Origin: Pararhodobacter marinus
GTDB lineage: Bacteria > Pseudomonadota > Alphaproteobacteria > Rhodobacterales > Rhodobacteraceae
NCBI RefSeq assembly: GCF_003122215.1
Contig: NZ_QEYD01000018.1
Location: forward strand, 1 to 64,000
Direction of reading: 5' to 3'
DNA: 64,000 nucleotides
Part shown: piece by piece, positions 17,515 through 26,245 of the stretch
Layout: each line of letters begins with the position of its first letter
Numbering within the stretch: the first letter of the stretch is position 1
Notes under the pieces: generated by a model
The model's database searches: none
What the model was told of the DNA's origin: nothing
Seen by the model: only the letters and a program-made list of their open reading frames with translations
Translations under genes and position numbers: made by a program

Positions 17515-18486
17515 TCACACCGTCAGGACAGTGGACCCCGTCGTCTTCCGCGCCTCCAGCGCCTCATGCGCCGCGCGCACCTCCTCCAGCGGGAAACGCT
17601 GGTCGATACGGATCGTCACCGCGCCCGACAGCACCTTGTCGAACAGGTGCCGCGCCATCTCCTGACAGGTCTCGGAGCGGGAAATATGGGTGAACAGCGT
17701 GGGCCGCGTGACCTTCAGCGACTTGCCCGCCAGCGCGGCCAGCGTGAAGGCCGGGACGGGACCCGAGGAACTGCCGAAGGACACCATCATGCCCAGCGGT
17801 TTCAGACAGGCAAGCGAGCCTTCCCAGGTCGAGGCGCCGACCGAATCCATCACCACATCGACGCCCTTGCCGCCGGTGATCTCGTCCACCCGGGCCGCGA
17901 AATCCTCGGTGTTGTAGTTGATCACGTGATCCGCGCCATGCGCGCGCGCAAGCTGGCACTTGGCGTCCGACCCGGCCGTGCCGATCAGCGTGATCCCCTC
18001 GCTCTTCGCCCATTGGCAGGCGATCAGTCCGACACCGCCCGCCGCGGCGTGGAACAGCACGGTATCGCCCGCCTTCAGGGGCGTGGTACGGTGGAACAGG
18101 TATTCGACGGTCATGCCCTTGAGCATCATCGCCGCACCCTCTTCGAACGAGATCCCCTCGGGCAGCGGGCAGACCTGCGCCGCGGGCATCACCCATTCCT
18201 CGCAATAGGCGCCGGTGACGGCGGCGGCATAGGCCGCGCGGTCGCCGGGTTTCAGATGCGTGACGCCTTCGCCCACGGCCTCGACCACGCCGGCGGCCTC
18301 GCGTCCCAGCCGGGCGGGCAGTTCCATCGGGTAGAGCCCCGAGCGCTGGTAGCAATCGATGAAATTGAGCCCCACGGCCTCGTGCCGGATGCGGATCTCG
18401 CCCGGCCCCGGCGCGCCCACCGGGCGGTCGACCAGGGTCAGGACCTCGGGTCCGCCGGTTTTCTCGAAGATGACGGTTCTTGCCAT
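17515..18486 (-). CDS. NADPH:quinone oxidoreductase (zeta-crystallin type)
   Basis: This 323-residue protein belongs to the medium-chain dehydrogenase/reductase superfamily. The N-terminal GroES-like domain contains VGLNFIDCYQRSGLYP, and the Rossmann domain contains FHAAAGGVGLIACQWAK. The catalytic-zinc cysteine and histidine ligands of alcohol dehydrogenases are absent, as in QOR. It reduces quinones or enones with NADPH. GGGAGG lies 7 nt before the start at 18486. It follows the acyl-CoA operon on the same strand but is separated from it by 262 nt and repeat copy E, so it probably has its own promoter. Confidence 0.88.
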   Translation of the reverse strand: MARTVIFEKTGGPEVLTLVDRPVGAPGPGEIRIRHEAVGLNFIDCYQRSGLYPMELPARLGREAAGVVEAVGEGVTHLKPGDRAAYAAAVTGAYCEEWVMPAAQVCPLPEGISFEEGAAMMLKGMTVEYLFHRTTPLKAGDTVLFHAAAGGVGLIACQWAKSEGITLIGTAGSDAKCQLARAHGADHVINYNTEDFAARVDEITGGKGVDVVMDSVGASTWEGSLACLKPLGMMVSFGSSSGPVPAFTLAALAGKSLKVTRPTLFTHISRSETCQEMARHLFDKVLSGAVTIRIDQRFPLEEVRAAHEALEARKTTGSTVLTV

Positions 18487-18646
18487 GGCTGCGCCTCCCT
18501 GCACGCCTCTCCTGTCTCTGGCGGGGAAGATGACGCGCGGGCTCGCGGGCGGCAAGGTCTTTCGCCCTCGCCCGGCCCGCTCTCGCCAGCCAGCCTGCGG
18601 CAGGCAGGTCTCGCGCGACCGGGCGCCTCGCTTCGCGCGGCGCCCA

Positions 18647-18710
18647 GAGGGGGCTGTCTGCCCCCTCGGCGCTGCGCGCCTCACCCCCGAGGATATTTGC
18701 GGAACAAAGA
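18647..18710 (-). repeat. Dispersed intergenic repeat, copy E
   Basis: The hairpin GAGGGGGC-TGTCT-GCCCCCTC at 18647-18667 is followed by core CCCCCGAGGATATTTGCGGA plus ACAAAGA. A further GGGCGCC/GGCGCCC pairing lies just before it (18621-18645). This copy lies between two genes that are both on the minus strand. Confidence 0.8.
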
Positions 18711-18748
18711 CGGGGCGGGCGGGAAGCGCGGCCGCGCCCGCGCGTCTG

Positions 18749-19189
18749 TCAGATCGGCGCGCGTTTGAAGGTGCCGGTGGCCTGCGCGACCGGCGTGCCG
18801 TCTTCGGCCCGGGCGATGCCTTCGACGAAGACCGTCTTGAAACCGCCGCCCATTACCCGGCCCGTCGCGGTGATGATCCCGCCCAGGGGCATGGGGGCGA
18901 TGAAGTTGACGGTGAGCGAGATGGTCGAGAACGGGATCTTCCCGCCCTCGCCCTTCAGGTAGCTTGCCGTCGCCCCCATCGCCGTGTCGAGCACGGTCGA
19001 GATCAGCCCGCCATGCAGGTTGCCGTGGCGGTTGGCATGGTCGGGCGTGACCGGCATCGACACGCTTGCCCCCTGGCCTGGCTCCAGGTCCAGCGACAGG
19101 CCCAGCAGCTTTGCCGTGCCCGTCGCGTCATAGGTCGCGTCATGGGTCGCGTGATTGCCCGGGCGGTCCGGATCATCGGCGCCGGTCAT
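18749..19189 (-). CDS. PaaI-type hotdog thioesterase
   Basis: The product is 146 residues from the ATG at 19189 (12 more from an ATG at 19225 that lies inside the preceding gene). The hotdog fold signature is NRHGNLHGGLISTVLDTAMG, with the conserved His-Gly-Gly and Asp of 4HBT-superfamily thioesterases. It likely hydrolyses an aryl- or acyl-CoA. It is the last gene of the acyl-CoA operon, starting 7 nt after the acyl-CoA dehydrogenase stop. The N-terminal ATHDATYDAT is an imperfect repeat. Confidence 0.85.
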   Translation of the reverse strand: MTGADDPDRPGNHATHDATYDATGTAKLLGLSLDLEPGQGASVSMPVTPDHANRHGNLHGGLISTVLDTAMGATASYLKGEGGKIPFSTISLTVNFIAPMPLGGIITATGRVMGGGFKTVFVEGIARAEDGTPVAQATGTFKRAPI

Positions 19190-19196
19190 CCCCGCA

Positions 19197-20210
19197 TCAG
19201 GCCTCGAGCCGCATGAAGCGGGCAAGGTGCCAGTCCTCGTCGCCGAAACGGTGATCGGCGGCGATCAGGCGGCGGGTGACCGGGGCCAGCGCGTATTCCT
19301 CGGTCATGGCGATGCCGCCATGCATCTGCACGGCTTCTTCGGCCACCAGCCGCGCGGTGCGCCCGATCAGGTTCTTGGCCGCGCTGATATGGCGGTCGCG
19401 GGTGGGGCCGGCGGCATCGAGATGCCCGGCCGCGTTGATCACCGCCGAGCGCGCCATTTCGATCTCGATCGCGACATCGGCCATGCGGTGCTGCAGCGCC
19501 TGGAACTTGCCGATCGGCACGCCGAATTGCTTGCGGGTGCGCAGGTAGTCGAGCGTCATGTCGCGCGCCACGTCCATCGCGCCCAGCGCATCGGCGCAGA
19601 CCGCGAGCGTGGCGGCGGCGAGGCGTTGCTGCAGCGTATGGGCATTGCCCACCGCTTCGCCGGCGACGCGGTCGAGCGTGACCTCGCTGATCGTGCCGCC
19701 CATCAGCGCGGGTGTGGTGTGCAGCGTCACGCCCTCGGCGGCGGTATCGACGAGGAACAGCTCGACCTCGCCATCCTTCAGAGCCGAGACCAACAGCCGG
19801 TCGGACCCTTCTGCCTGAGTGACGAAGGACTTGCGCCCGCTCAGATGGCCTTCATTGGCCGAGGTGGTGATCGGACCGCTATCGTAGCGCAGGCCCGGCT
19901 CGAAATGCGCGAGCGTCACTTTCAGCCCGCCGCCGATGATCTCTTCGACCAGATCGGCGCGCCCGGCATCGGCCAGAAGCCCACCCGCAAGCCCGGCCTC
20001 CAGCACCGGCTCGGCCGAGCCCGCGCGGCCCAGTTCCTCGAACACGACGGCGATGTCGAAGCCGTGGCCGCCGAAGCCGCCCTCGTCTTCGGTGAACAGC
20101 GCGCCCAGCACGCCCAGTTCGGCCAGCGCCGCCCAGTCCGCCCCGCGCTCAAGCGAGCGGCGCAGGGAATCGGCGAGCATCCGGCGTTCTTCGGTGTGAT
20201 TGAAATCCAT
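19197..20210 (-). CDS. Acyl-CoA dehydrogenase, short subunit-like
   Basis: The product is 337 residues, shorter than the usual 380 or so. It has TRKQFGVPIGKFQALQHRMAD and AVQMHGGIAMTEEYALAPV, typical of the C-terminal helical domain. The N-terminal flavin contact region is poorly conserved, and no IYEGTxE catalytic segment is seen. It is paired with another dehydrogenase 14 nt upstream that also departs at that position. This recalls the alpha2beta2 FadE pairs of actinobacterial sterol degradation, where only one subunit carries the catalytic residue; that comparison is inference. It lies in the operon regulated by the IclR gene at 24725. Confidence 0.85.
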   Translation of the reverse strand: MDFNHTEERRMLADSLRRSLERGADWAALAELGVLGALFTEDEGGFGGHGFDIAVVFEELGRAGSAEPVLEAGLAGGLLADAGRADLVEEIIGGGLKVTLAHFEPGLRYDSGPITTSANEGHLSGRKSFVTQAEGSDRLLVSALKDGEVELFLVDTAAEGVTLHTTPALMGGTISEVTLDRVAGEAVGNAHTLQQRLAAATLAVCADALGAMDVARDMTLDYLRTRKQFGVPIGKFQALQHRMADVAIEIEMARSAVINAAGHLDAAGPTRDRHISAAKNLIGRTARLVAEEAVQMHGGIAMTEEYALAPVTRRLIAADHRFGDEDWHLARFMRLEA

Positions 20211-20224
20211 CTGTCTGCCCGCCC

Positions 20225-21415
20225 TTACAATCCCAGAATAGCCTTGGTGATGATACCGCGCTGCACCTCGTTCGAGCCGCCATAGATCGAGATCTTGCGG
20301 TTGTTGAGATACACGTTGGTGGCCTTGGCCGCGTAGTCGGGGCCGGGGTGGAACAGGTTGTCCGACAGCTGTTCGGACACGAAGGGCTGCGCCCAGGGTC
20401 CGATGGCGCGGCGCGCGAGATCGTTGATCTGCTGGCGGATGATCGAGCCCTTGACCTTCAGCATCGAGCTTTCGGCACCGGGCGCCTTGCCTGCATCCGC
20501 CGCCGCGACGACGCGCAGATTGGTCGTGGCCATGGCCATGAGGTCGATCTCGATCCGCGCGAGGCGCGCGGCGAAGAGCGGATCCTCGATCAGCGGGCGG
20601 CCGTTCTGCATTTCCTGCCGCGCCACGCGCTTGAGGCTTTGCAGCCCTTCCTGCGAGAAGCCGACGCCGGCGATGCCGGTGCGTTCATGGGTGAGCAGGT
20701 ACTTGGCATAGGTCCAGCCCTTGTTTTCCTCGCCCACGAGGTTCTCGACCGGGACCTTCACATCGGTGAACCAGACCTCGTTCACCTCGTGCACGCCGTC
20801 GATCAGGATGATCGGGCGCACTTCGATGCCGGGCGTGTCCATGTCGATCAGAAGGAAGCTGATCCCTTCCTGCGGCTTGCCCTCGGACGAGGTGCGTACG
20901 AGGCAGAAGATCTTGTTGGCGTACTGGCCCAGCGTGGTCCATGTCTTCTGGCCGTTGACGATGTAATGATCGCCTTCGCGCACGGCCTTGGTTTTCAGCG
21001 AGGCCAGGTCCGAGCCTGCGCCCGGTTCGGAATAGCCCTGACACCACCAGTCTTCGCCCGACAGGATGCGCGGCAGGTAGTAATCCTGCTGCTCTTTCGA
21101 GCCGAAGGCCTGCAGCACCGGGGCCAGCATCGCCACGCCGAAAGGCACGATGCGCGGCGCATGGGCGCGGGCGCATTCCTCTTCGAAGATATGCTTCTGC
21201 ACCGCCGTCCATTCGGCGCCGCCGAATTCCTTCGGCCACGCCCCGGCCAGATAGCCCTGATCGTTGAGCCGCGCATGCCAGAGGTCGTAATCCTCTTTCG
21301 TCAGCATCTTGTTGGCGGCGATCTTGTCCGACAGCTCCTTGGGAAGCTTGTCTTTCAGGAAGGCCCGCACCTCGTCGCGGAAGGCGACCTCGTCTTGGGT
21401 ATAGTTCAGGTCCAT
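20225..21415 (-). CDS. Acyl-CoA dehydrogenase, long-chain/sterol type
   Basis: The product is 396 residues. GYSEPGAGSDLASLKTKAV is the flavin motif and GQKTWTTLGQYANKIFCLVR follows. The C-terminal ISIYGGSNEVQRGIITKAIL has Gly where medium-chain enzymes have the catalytic Glu (IYEGTNE), so the base must lie elsewhere, as in the GGSNE subgroup. The start at 21415 has GGAGG about 6 nt upstream; the longer frame is a shadow of the thiolase gene. It probably partners the 337-residue homologue downstream. Substrate chain type is unknown; branched or cyclic acyl-CoA is possible. Confidence 0.9.
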   Translation of the reverse strand: MDLNYTQDEVAFRDEVRAFLKDKLPKELSDKIAANKMLTKEDYDLWHARLNDQGYLAGAWPKEFGGAEWTAVQKHIFEEECARAHAPRIVPFGVAMLAPVLQAFGSKEQQDYYLPRILSGEDWWCQGYSEPGAGSDLASLKTKAVREGDHYIVNGQKTWTTLGQYANKIFCLVRTSSEGKPQEGISFLLIDMDTPGIEVRPIILIDGVHEVNEVWFTDVKVPVENLVGEENKGWTYAKYLLTHERTGIAGVGFSQEGLQSLKRVARQEMQNGRPLIEDPLFAARLARIEIDLMAMATTNLRVVAAADAGKAPGAESSMLKVKGSIIRQQINDLARRAIGPWAQPFVSEQLSDNLFHPGPDYAAKATNVYLNNRKISIYGGSNEVQRGIITKAILGL

Positions 21416-21426
21416 CTGGTCCTCCG

Positions 21427-22602
21427 TCAGAAGATCTCGAACAGGCCGGCCGCGCCCGCGCCGCCGCCGATGCACATGGTCACGACGCCCCATTTGGCGC
21501 CGCGCCGACGCCCTTCGAGCAGGATGTGCCCGGTCATCCGCGCGCCCGACATGCCATAGGGGTGGCCGATGGCGATCGAGCCGCCGTTGACGTTGTATTT
21601 CTCGGGGTCGATGCCCAGCTCGTCGCGGCAATACAGGCACTGGCTGGCGAAGGCTTCGTTCAGCTCCCACAGGTCGATATCGTCGACGATCAGCCCGGCG
21701 CGGTCCAGAAGACGCGGCACGGCATGGATCGGGCCGATGCCCATCTCGTCGGGTTCGCAGCCCGCGACGGCAAAGCCCCGGAACGCGCCCAGCGGCTCAA
21801 GGCCCAGCTGTTCGGCATGGCCCGCATCCATCAGCACGAGCGAGGCGGCGCCGTCCGACAGCTGGCTGGCATTGCCGGCGGTGACGAAATTGCCCGGCCC
21901 GCGCACCGGGTCCAGACTGGCCAGACCTTCGAGCGTGGTGCCGGGACGGTTGCATTCGTCCTGCGTCAGCGTCACCGCCTTTTCGCTGATCTCACCGGTC
22001 GCCTTGTCCTTGACGCCCATCGTCACGTCGATGGGCACGATTTCATCGGCGAACAGGCCATCGGCCTGCGCCTTGGCGATGCGCTGCTGGCTGCGCAGGG
22101 CGTATTCGTCCTGCGCCTCGCGGCTGACATTGTAGCGCTGCGCGACGATGTCGGCGGTGTCGATCATCGGCAGATAGATCTCGGGCTTGTGCGTTAGCAG
22201 CCATGGCTCGGGCGTGTTGCGCGGCGAGGGCTGGTTCAGGCTGATGCTTTCCACCCCGCCGACCAGGATCGCGCGCGCGCCTTCCTGCGTGATCATGTGA
22301 GCGCCCATGGCAATCGCCTGCAGCCCCGAGGCGCAGAAACGGTTGACCGTGGTGCCTGCCACGCTGACCGGCAGGCCCGCGCGCAGAACCACCTGACGGG
22401 CCATGTTGCCGCCGGTGACGTTTTCCGGGATCGCGCAGCCCCAGATCGAATCCTCGATCAGCGCGGGGTCGATGCCCGCGCGATCGACGGCGTGGCGGGC
22501 GGCATGAGCCGCCATCGTCACGCCATGCGTCTGGTTGAACGCCCCGCGATACGCCTTGCCGATGGCCGTGCGCGCGGTCGAGACGATGACAGCTTCTGCC
22601 AT
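21427..22602 (-). CDS. Acetyl-CoA acyltransferase (thiolase)
   Basis: The product is 391 residues. The nucleophile is Cys-90 in [17 protein letters not shown]. The NEAF motif is present as [11 protein letters not shown], and the His motif as [17 protein letters not shown]. The second catalytic Cys is Cys-377 in [15 protein letters not shown], where the usual GGGQG is GGGAG. It cleaves 3-ketoacyl-CoA with CoA. It is the third gene of the operon, between the bifunctional hydratase/dehydrogenase and the two acyl-CoA dehydrogenases, so the operon encodes a complete beta-oxidation turn. Confidence 0.94.
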   Translation of the reverse strand: MAEAVIVSTARTAIGKAYRGAFNQTHGVTMAAHAARHAVDRAGIDPALIEDSIWGCAIPENVTGGNMARQVVLRAGLPVSVAGTTVNRFCASGLQAIAMGAHMITQEGARAILVGGVESISLNQPSPRNTPEPWLLTHKPEIYLPMIDTADIVAQRYNVSREAQDEYALRSQQRIAKAQADGLFADEIVPIDVTMGVKDKATGEISEKAVTLTQDECNRPGTTLEGLASLDPVRGPGNFVTAGNASQLSDGAASLVLMDAGHAEQLGLEPLGAFRGFAVAGCEPDEMGIGPIHAVPRLLDRAGLIVDDIDLWELNEAFASQCLYCRDELGIDPEKYNVNGGSIAIGHPYGMSGARMTGHILLEGRRRGAKWGVVTMCIGGGAGAAGLFEIF

Positions 22603-22626
22603 GGTATCCTCCCTTGGATGTCGGTG

Positions 22627-24711
22627 TCAGTTCAGGCTGGCGAAGGTCTTGTCCCCGGCCACCAGCTCCTTGAGCAAAGGCGCGGGTTCCCAGATGTCGT
22701 CGCCCGCCTTGCCGGCCTCTTCGATCGTCGCCAGCACCTTGGCCAGCCCGATCTCGTCGGCGTAATGCATGGGGCCACCCCGGAAGCGCGGGAAGCCGTA
22801 GCCGTAAAGCTTGGTCACATCGACATCGAGCGGGCGCTGCGCGATCCCCTCGCCCACCACCTTGGCGCCTTCGTTGATCATCGCGGCCATGTAACGCTCG
22901 ACGATCTCGGCATCGGTGAAGTCGCGCGGGGTGATGCCCTTGGCGCGGCGTTCCTTGGCGATGATCTCTTCGACTTCCGGGTCGGGACGGCCTTTCGGCG
23001 TCTCGTCGTCGTAGATGTAATGCCCGCGACCGGTCTTGCGGCCCAGCCGGCCCAGTTCATAGAGCACGTCGCCCCATTCGCCGAACCGCTCGCCCGGCTT
23101 GCGGGTCGGCGCCAGCCGCTTGCGGGTCAGGTAGCCGATATCGATCCCGGCCAGATCCGCCACGGCATAGGGGCCCATGGCGAAACCGAACTCTTCCAGT
23201 GCCTTGTCCACCTGGAAGGGCGAGGCGCCTTCCAGCACCATGATATCGGCGGCGGTGCGATAGGTCTTCAGGATCCGGTTGCCGATGAAACCGTCGCAGA
23301 CGCCGGCGCGCACCGGGACCTTCTTCAGCTTCTTGGTCAGCGCGAAGCCGGTGGCGACCACGTCCTTCGCGGTCTTGGCCGCGACCACGACCTCGAGCAG
23401 CTTCATCACATGCGCGGGCGAGAAGAAATGCAGCCCGATCACGTCTTCGGGGCGCTTGGTCATCGCCGCGATTTCGTCCACGTCCAGATACGAGGTGTTC
23501 GACGCCAGCACCGCGCCCGGCTTGCACACCGCGTCGAGCTTGGTGAAGACGTCTTTCTTCACCTCCATTGATTCGAACACCGCTTCGATCACCAGATCGG
23601 CATCGGACAGCTTGTCATAGCCGTCGGTCACAAGCAGCCGCTCGGACAGCAGCATGTCACGCGCCTCGGCGCCCAGCTTGCCGCGCTTCACGCTGTCGGC
23701 AAGGGTCCGGGCGATGCCGTTATGCGCTTTCTCGACCGATTCCGCGTCGCGTTCGATCAGCGTCACGCTCAGACCGCTCAGCAGGCAGGACACGGCGATA
23801 CCGCCGCCCATCGTGCCGCCGCCGATGATGCCGATCTTCGACAGATCGCGCGGCTCGACGCCCTTGATCTCGGGCAGGCTGGCGACCTTGCGCTCGGCAA
23901 AGAAGGCATGGATCATCGCCGCACGCTGGGGCGTCTGCATCATCTCCCAGAACGCGGCGCGTTCCAGCTTCATCCCCTCGGTGAAGGGCAGCTTGGTGCC
24001 CTCGACCGCCACCTCGATGGCTTTCAGGTGGCAGACATGGCCGCGATTGGCGCGCGCCACCTTCTTTTTCAGCGCCTCGAGCGCCGCCTCGTCGGTGGGC
24101 GGCACCGACATTTCCGACACCCGGCGCACCGGCAGCCCCTCGGCCAGAACCTTGCGCGCCATCGCCATGCCGGCCTCGAACGGGTCGTCGTTCGACAAGT
24201 CGTCGGCGATCCCCAGCGCGAGGCAATCCTCGGCCGAGATCATCTTGGCCGAGGTGAAAATCTCGGCCGCAGGCACGATGCCGATCAGCCGCGGCAGGCG
24301 CTGCGTGCCGCCCGCACCGGGCAGGAGGCCCAGATTGACCTCGGGTAGGCCGATCCGCGCGCCGCGCAGCATCACCCGGTAATGGCTGCCCAGCGCGACC
24401 TCGAACCCGCCGCCCAGCGCCGTGCCGTGGATCACGCAGACGACGGGCTTGTCCAGCGCCTCGATCACGTTGATCGCATCGGGCAGATGCGGCTCGCGCG
24501 GCGCCTTGCCGAATTCGGTGATGTCGGCGCCCGCAATGAAGGTGCGCCCCTCGCCCACGATGACCGCGACCTTCTGCGGCGAGGCGGCGAATTCGCGGGC
24601 GCAGGCCACCAGCCCCTCGCGCACGGCGTGGCTGGTGGCGTTGACCGGCGGGTTGTCGACGCGGATCACGCCGATATCGCCATGGGCTTCGTAGCGGACC
24701 GGATTTTCCAT
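22627..24711 (-). CDS. Bifunctional enoyl-CoA hydratase / 3-hydroxyacyl-CoA dehydrogenase
   Basis: The product is 694 residues. The N-terminal crotonase domain (about 1-190) shows AGADITEFG and GTALGGGFEVALGSHYRV for the oxyanion hole. The 3HCDH NAD-binding domain starts near 295 with IGIIGGGTMGGGIAVS, and the catalytic His lies in GLHFFSPAHVMKLLEVV. Two 3HCDH C-terminal domains follow (AGVCDGFIGNRIL and later YGYGFPRFRGGPMHYAD). This is the FadJ/peroxisomal multifunctional layout. It starts 13 nt after the IclR stop, with AGGAG upstream. Confidence 0.95.
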   Translation of the reverse strand: MENPVRYEAHGDIGVIRVDNPPVNATSHAVREGLVACAREFAASPQKVAVIVGEGRTFIAGADITEFGKAPREPHLPDAINVIEALDKPVVCVIHGTALGGGFEVALGSHYRVMLRGARIGLPEVNLGLLPGAGGTQRLPRLIGIVPAAEIFTSAKMISAEDCLALGIADDLSNDDPFEAGMAMARKVLAEGLPVRRVSEMSVPPTDEAALEALKKKVARANRGHVCHLKAIEVAVEGTKLPFTEGMKLERAAFWEMMQTPQRAAMIHAFFAERKVASLPEIKGVEPRDLSKIGIIGGGTMGGGIAVSCLLSGLSVTLIERDAESVEKAHNGIARTLADSVKRGKLGAEARDMLLSERLLVTDGYDKLSDADLVIEAVFESMEVKKDVFTKLDAVCKPGAVLASNTSYLDVDEIAAMTKRPEDVIGLHFFSPAHVMKLLEVVVAAKTAKDVVATGFALTKKLKKVPVRAGVCDGFIGNRILKTYRTAADIMVLEGASPFQVDKALEEFGFAMGPYAVADLAGIDIGYLTRKRLAPTRKPGERFGEWGDVLYELGRLGRKTGRGHYIYDDETPKGRPDPEVEEIIAKERRAKGITPRDFTDAEIVERYMAAMINEGAKVVGEGIAQRPLDVDVTKLYGYGFPRFRGGPMHYADEIGLAKVLATIEEAGKAGDDIWEPAPLLKELVAGDKTFASLN

Positions 24712-24724
24712 CGCGGGCTCCTTT

Positions 24725-25534
24725 TCAGGTCTTCTTCTTGACGTTAGCGAACTTGCCCTTGGTCAGGGCGAACATCTGGGCACCGATGCGGGCGCAGGTT
24801 TCGACAAGATCCTCGCCCACCGCCCGGCGCCGGTCGGAATCCATCTGGCCCGACAGCGAAATGCTGGAGATACCGTAGCGCGGAACACCCTGCGCATCGA
24901 CCACCAGCGCGCCGACCACATCGACCCCGATATAGAGCTGCCCCAGATCGACACCATAACCGCTGGCCGCGGCGTCGCGCACGCTGTCGATATACTCGTC
25001 GGCGGATTCGGGCGCGCATTGCCAGCGCAGGTCCACGAATTGCGCGCGCAGCTCGGCCTCGGTCAGCTTGCGATGCGCGGCCAGAATGCGTCCGACCCCG
25101 CCGGTATAGACCGGCAGCCTTTTGCCCAGCGGCAGGTCGACGCGCGTGACGGCGGGATCGAAAGCGCGCTCGATCAGCACGATCCGGTCCTCGGCGGTGA
25201 TGTGCCACAGGCAGATCAGCACCTTGTACTCGATGGCCAGCCGTTCCAGCTCGGGGCGGATCAGGTCGCCGGGATTGGTGCCCAGCACCCCCACGGCCAG
25301 CTCGACCAGCCCCATCGCCGGTTGATAGGTCTTGTCATGGGCGTCGAAGCTGACCAGCCCCTCGGCGGTGAGCGTGCGCAGGATGTTGAAGCAGGTCGAG
25401 GGATTGACCCCGGTGGCACGGGCAATGGCACTCACGCCCTCGGCCCGGCCCATCGCCGACAGATGGCGCAGGATACGCAGCGCGTGAACCAGCGCGCCGA
25501 CCGGACGGGACTGGATGATCTCCTCGTCAGCCAC
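24725..25534 (-). CDS. IclR-family transcriptional regulator
   Basis: The product is 269 residues: a winged helix (about 12-70, GVSAIARATGVNPSTCFNIL) and an IclR effector domain (about 85-260, GYGVDLGQLYIGVDVVGALV). It is the first gene of the acyl-CoA operon and therefore probably autoregulated. I choose the GTG at 25534 because GGGGAG lies about 7 nt upstream. The ATG at 25558 falls inside the candidate operator 25554-25575, which would sit about 20 nt before the GTG. The ligand is unknown; an acyl-CoA or acid catabolised by the operon is expected. Confidence 0.88.
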   Translation of the reverse strand: MADEEIIQSRPVGALVHALRILRHLSAMGRAEGVSAIARATGVNPSTCFNILRTLTAEGLVSFDAHDKTYQPAMGLVELAVGVLGTNPGDLIRPELERLAIEYKVLICLWHITAEDRIVLIERAFDPAVTRVDLPLGKRLPVYTGGVGRILAAHRKLTEAELRAQFVDLRWQCAPESADEYIDSVRDAAASGYGVDLGQLYIGVDVVGALVVDAQGVPRYGISSISLSGQMDSDRRRAVGEDLVETCARIGAQMFALTKGKFANVKKKT

Positions 25535-25553
25535 CCGCTTCTCCCCTTGGAAT

Positions 25554-25575
25554 GGCATTTTGTATGAAGAATGCC
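25554..25575. promoter_or_regulatory. Candidate IclR operator
   Basis: GGCATT-N10-AATGCC is a perfect 6-bp inverted repeat, 20 nt upstream of the preferred start of the IclR gene and 100 nt upstream of the divergent sigma-factor gene. Size and place suit an IclR-type site; binding is inferred. Confidence 0.5.
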
Positions 25576-25675
25576 TAGCCCCAAGGCGCCCCTCTGTCCA
25601 GCCGGATTCTTCGCTGGACCCGTCCGGAATGCGGGCTAGCTGAACGCGAGGCGCGTTGTAGCGAGGGAGACTGTC

Positions 25676-26245
25676 TTGTCCGATGATCCGATAGGGGTGC
25701 TGCTGCAGGCCGTCGCCGCGCAGAATCGACAGGCGTTTCACGATCTTTACGCCCGCACCGCGCCGAAACTTTCCGGCGTCCTGTACCGTATCCTCGGCAA
25801 CCGTACCGAGGTGGACGATGCCATGCAGGAAGTCTTCATTCGCGTCTGGCAGCGGTCCGCTCAATTCCGTCCCGACAGAGGCATGGGCATGAGCTGGCTG
25901 ATTGCCGTCGCACGCAACCACGCGCTGGACCGCCTGCGCGCCCGTCCCGCCCGCGCGGGGATGTACCAGGAAACCGCCCGCGACGAGGACGGGCAGGACC
26001 CGCTTGACCGGATCGCCGACCGCAAGGCGGGCGTGCTGGAATCGCTGGTCGCGCGGGGCGAGGCCCAGCGCGTCGTCGCCTGTTTCGACGCCATGGACGC
26101 CGAACGCGCCGCGGCGGTGAAAGGCGCCTATATGGACGGGCTCTCGTACAAGGAACTGGCCGAGAGGCATGGCATTCCGCTTAACACAATGCGAACGTGG
26201 CTGCGCCGCGGCCTGTTGAGCCTGCGGGAGTGCATGGACCAATGA
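25676..26245 (+). CDS. ECF RNA polymerase sigma factor, SigK-like
   Basis: The product is 189 residues from a TTG start with GAGGGAG 6-7 nt upstream. Region 2 contains DDAMQEVFIRVWQRSAQFRP and MSWLIAVARNHALDRLR. Region 4 ends in YKELAERHGIPLNTMRTWLR, a helix-turn-helix with Thr-Met-Arg in the recognition helix. The next gene is an RskA-like anti-sigma factor overlapping by ATGA. A fasciclin gene follows, matching the SigK-RskA-MPT70/83 logic known from mycobacteria. Regulation by stress or redox is inferred. Confidence 0.9.
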   Translation: MSDDPIGVLLQAVAAQNRQAFHDLYARTAPKLSGVLYRILGNRTEVDDAMQEVFIRVWQRSAQFRPDRGMGMSWLIAVARNHALDRLRARPARAGMYQETARDEDGQDPLDRIADRKAGVLESLVARGEAQRVVACFDAMDAERAAAVKGAYMDGLSYKELAERHGIPLNTMRTWLRRGLLSLRECMDQ

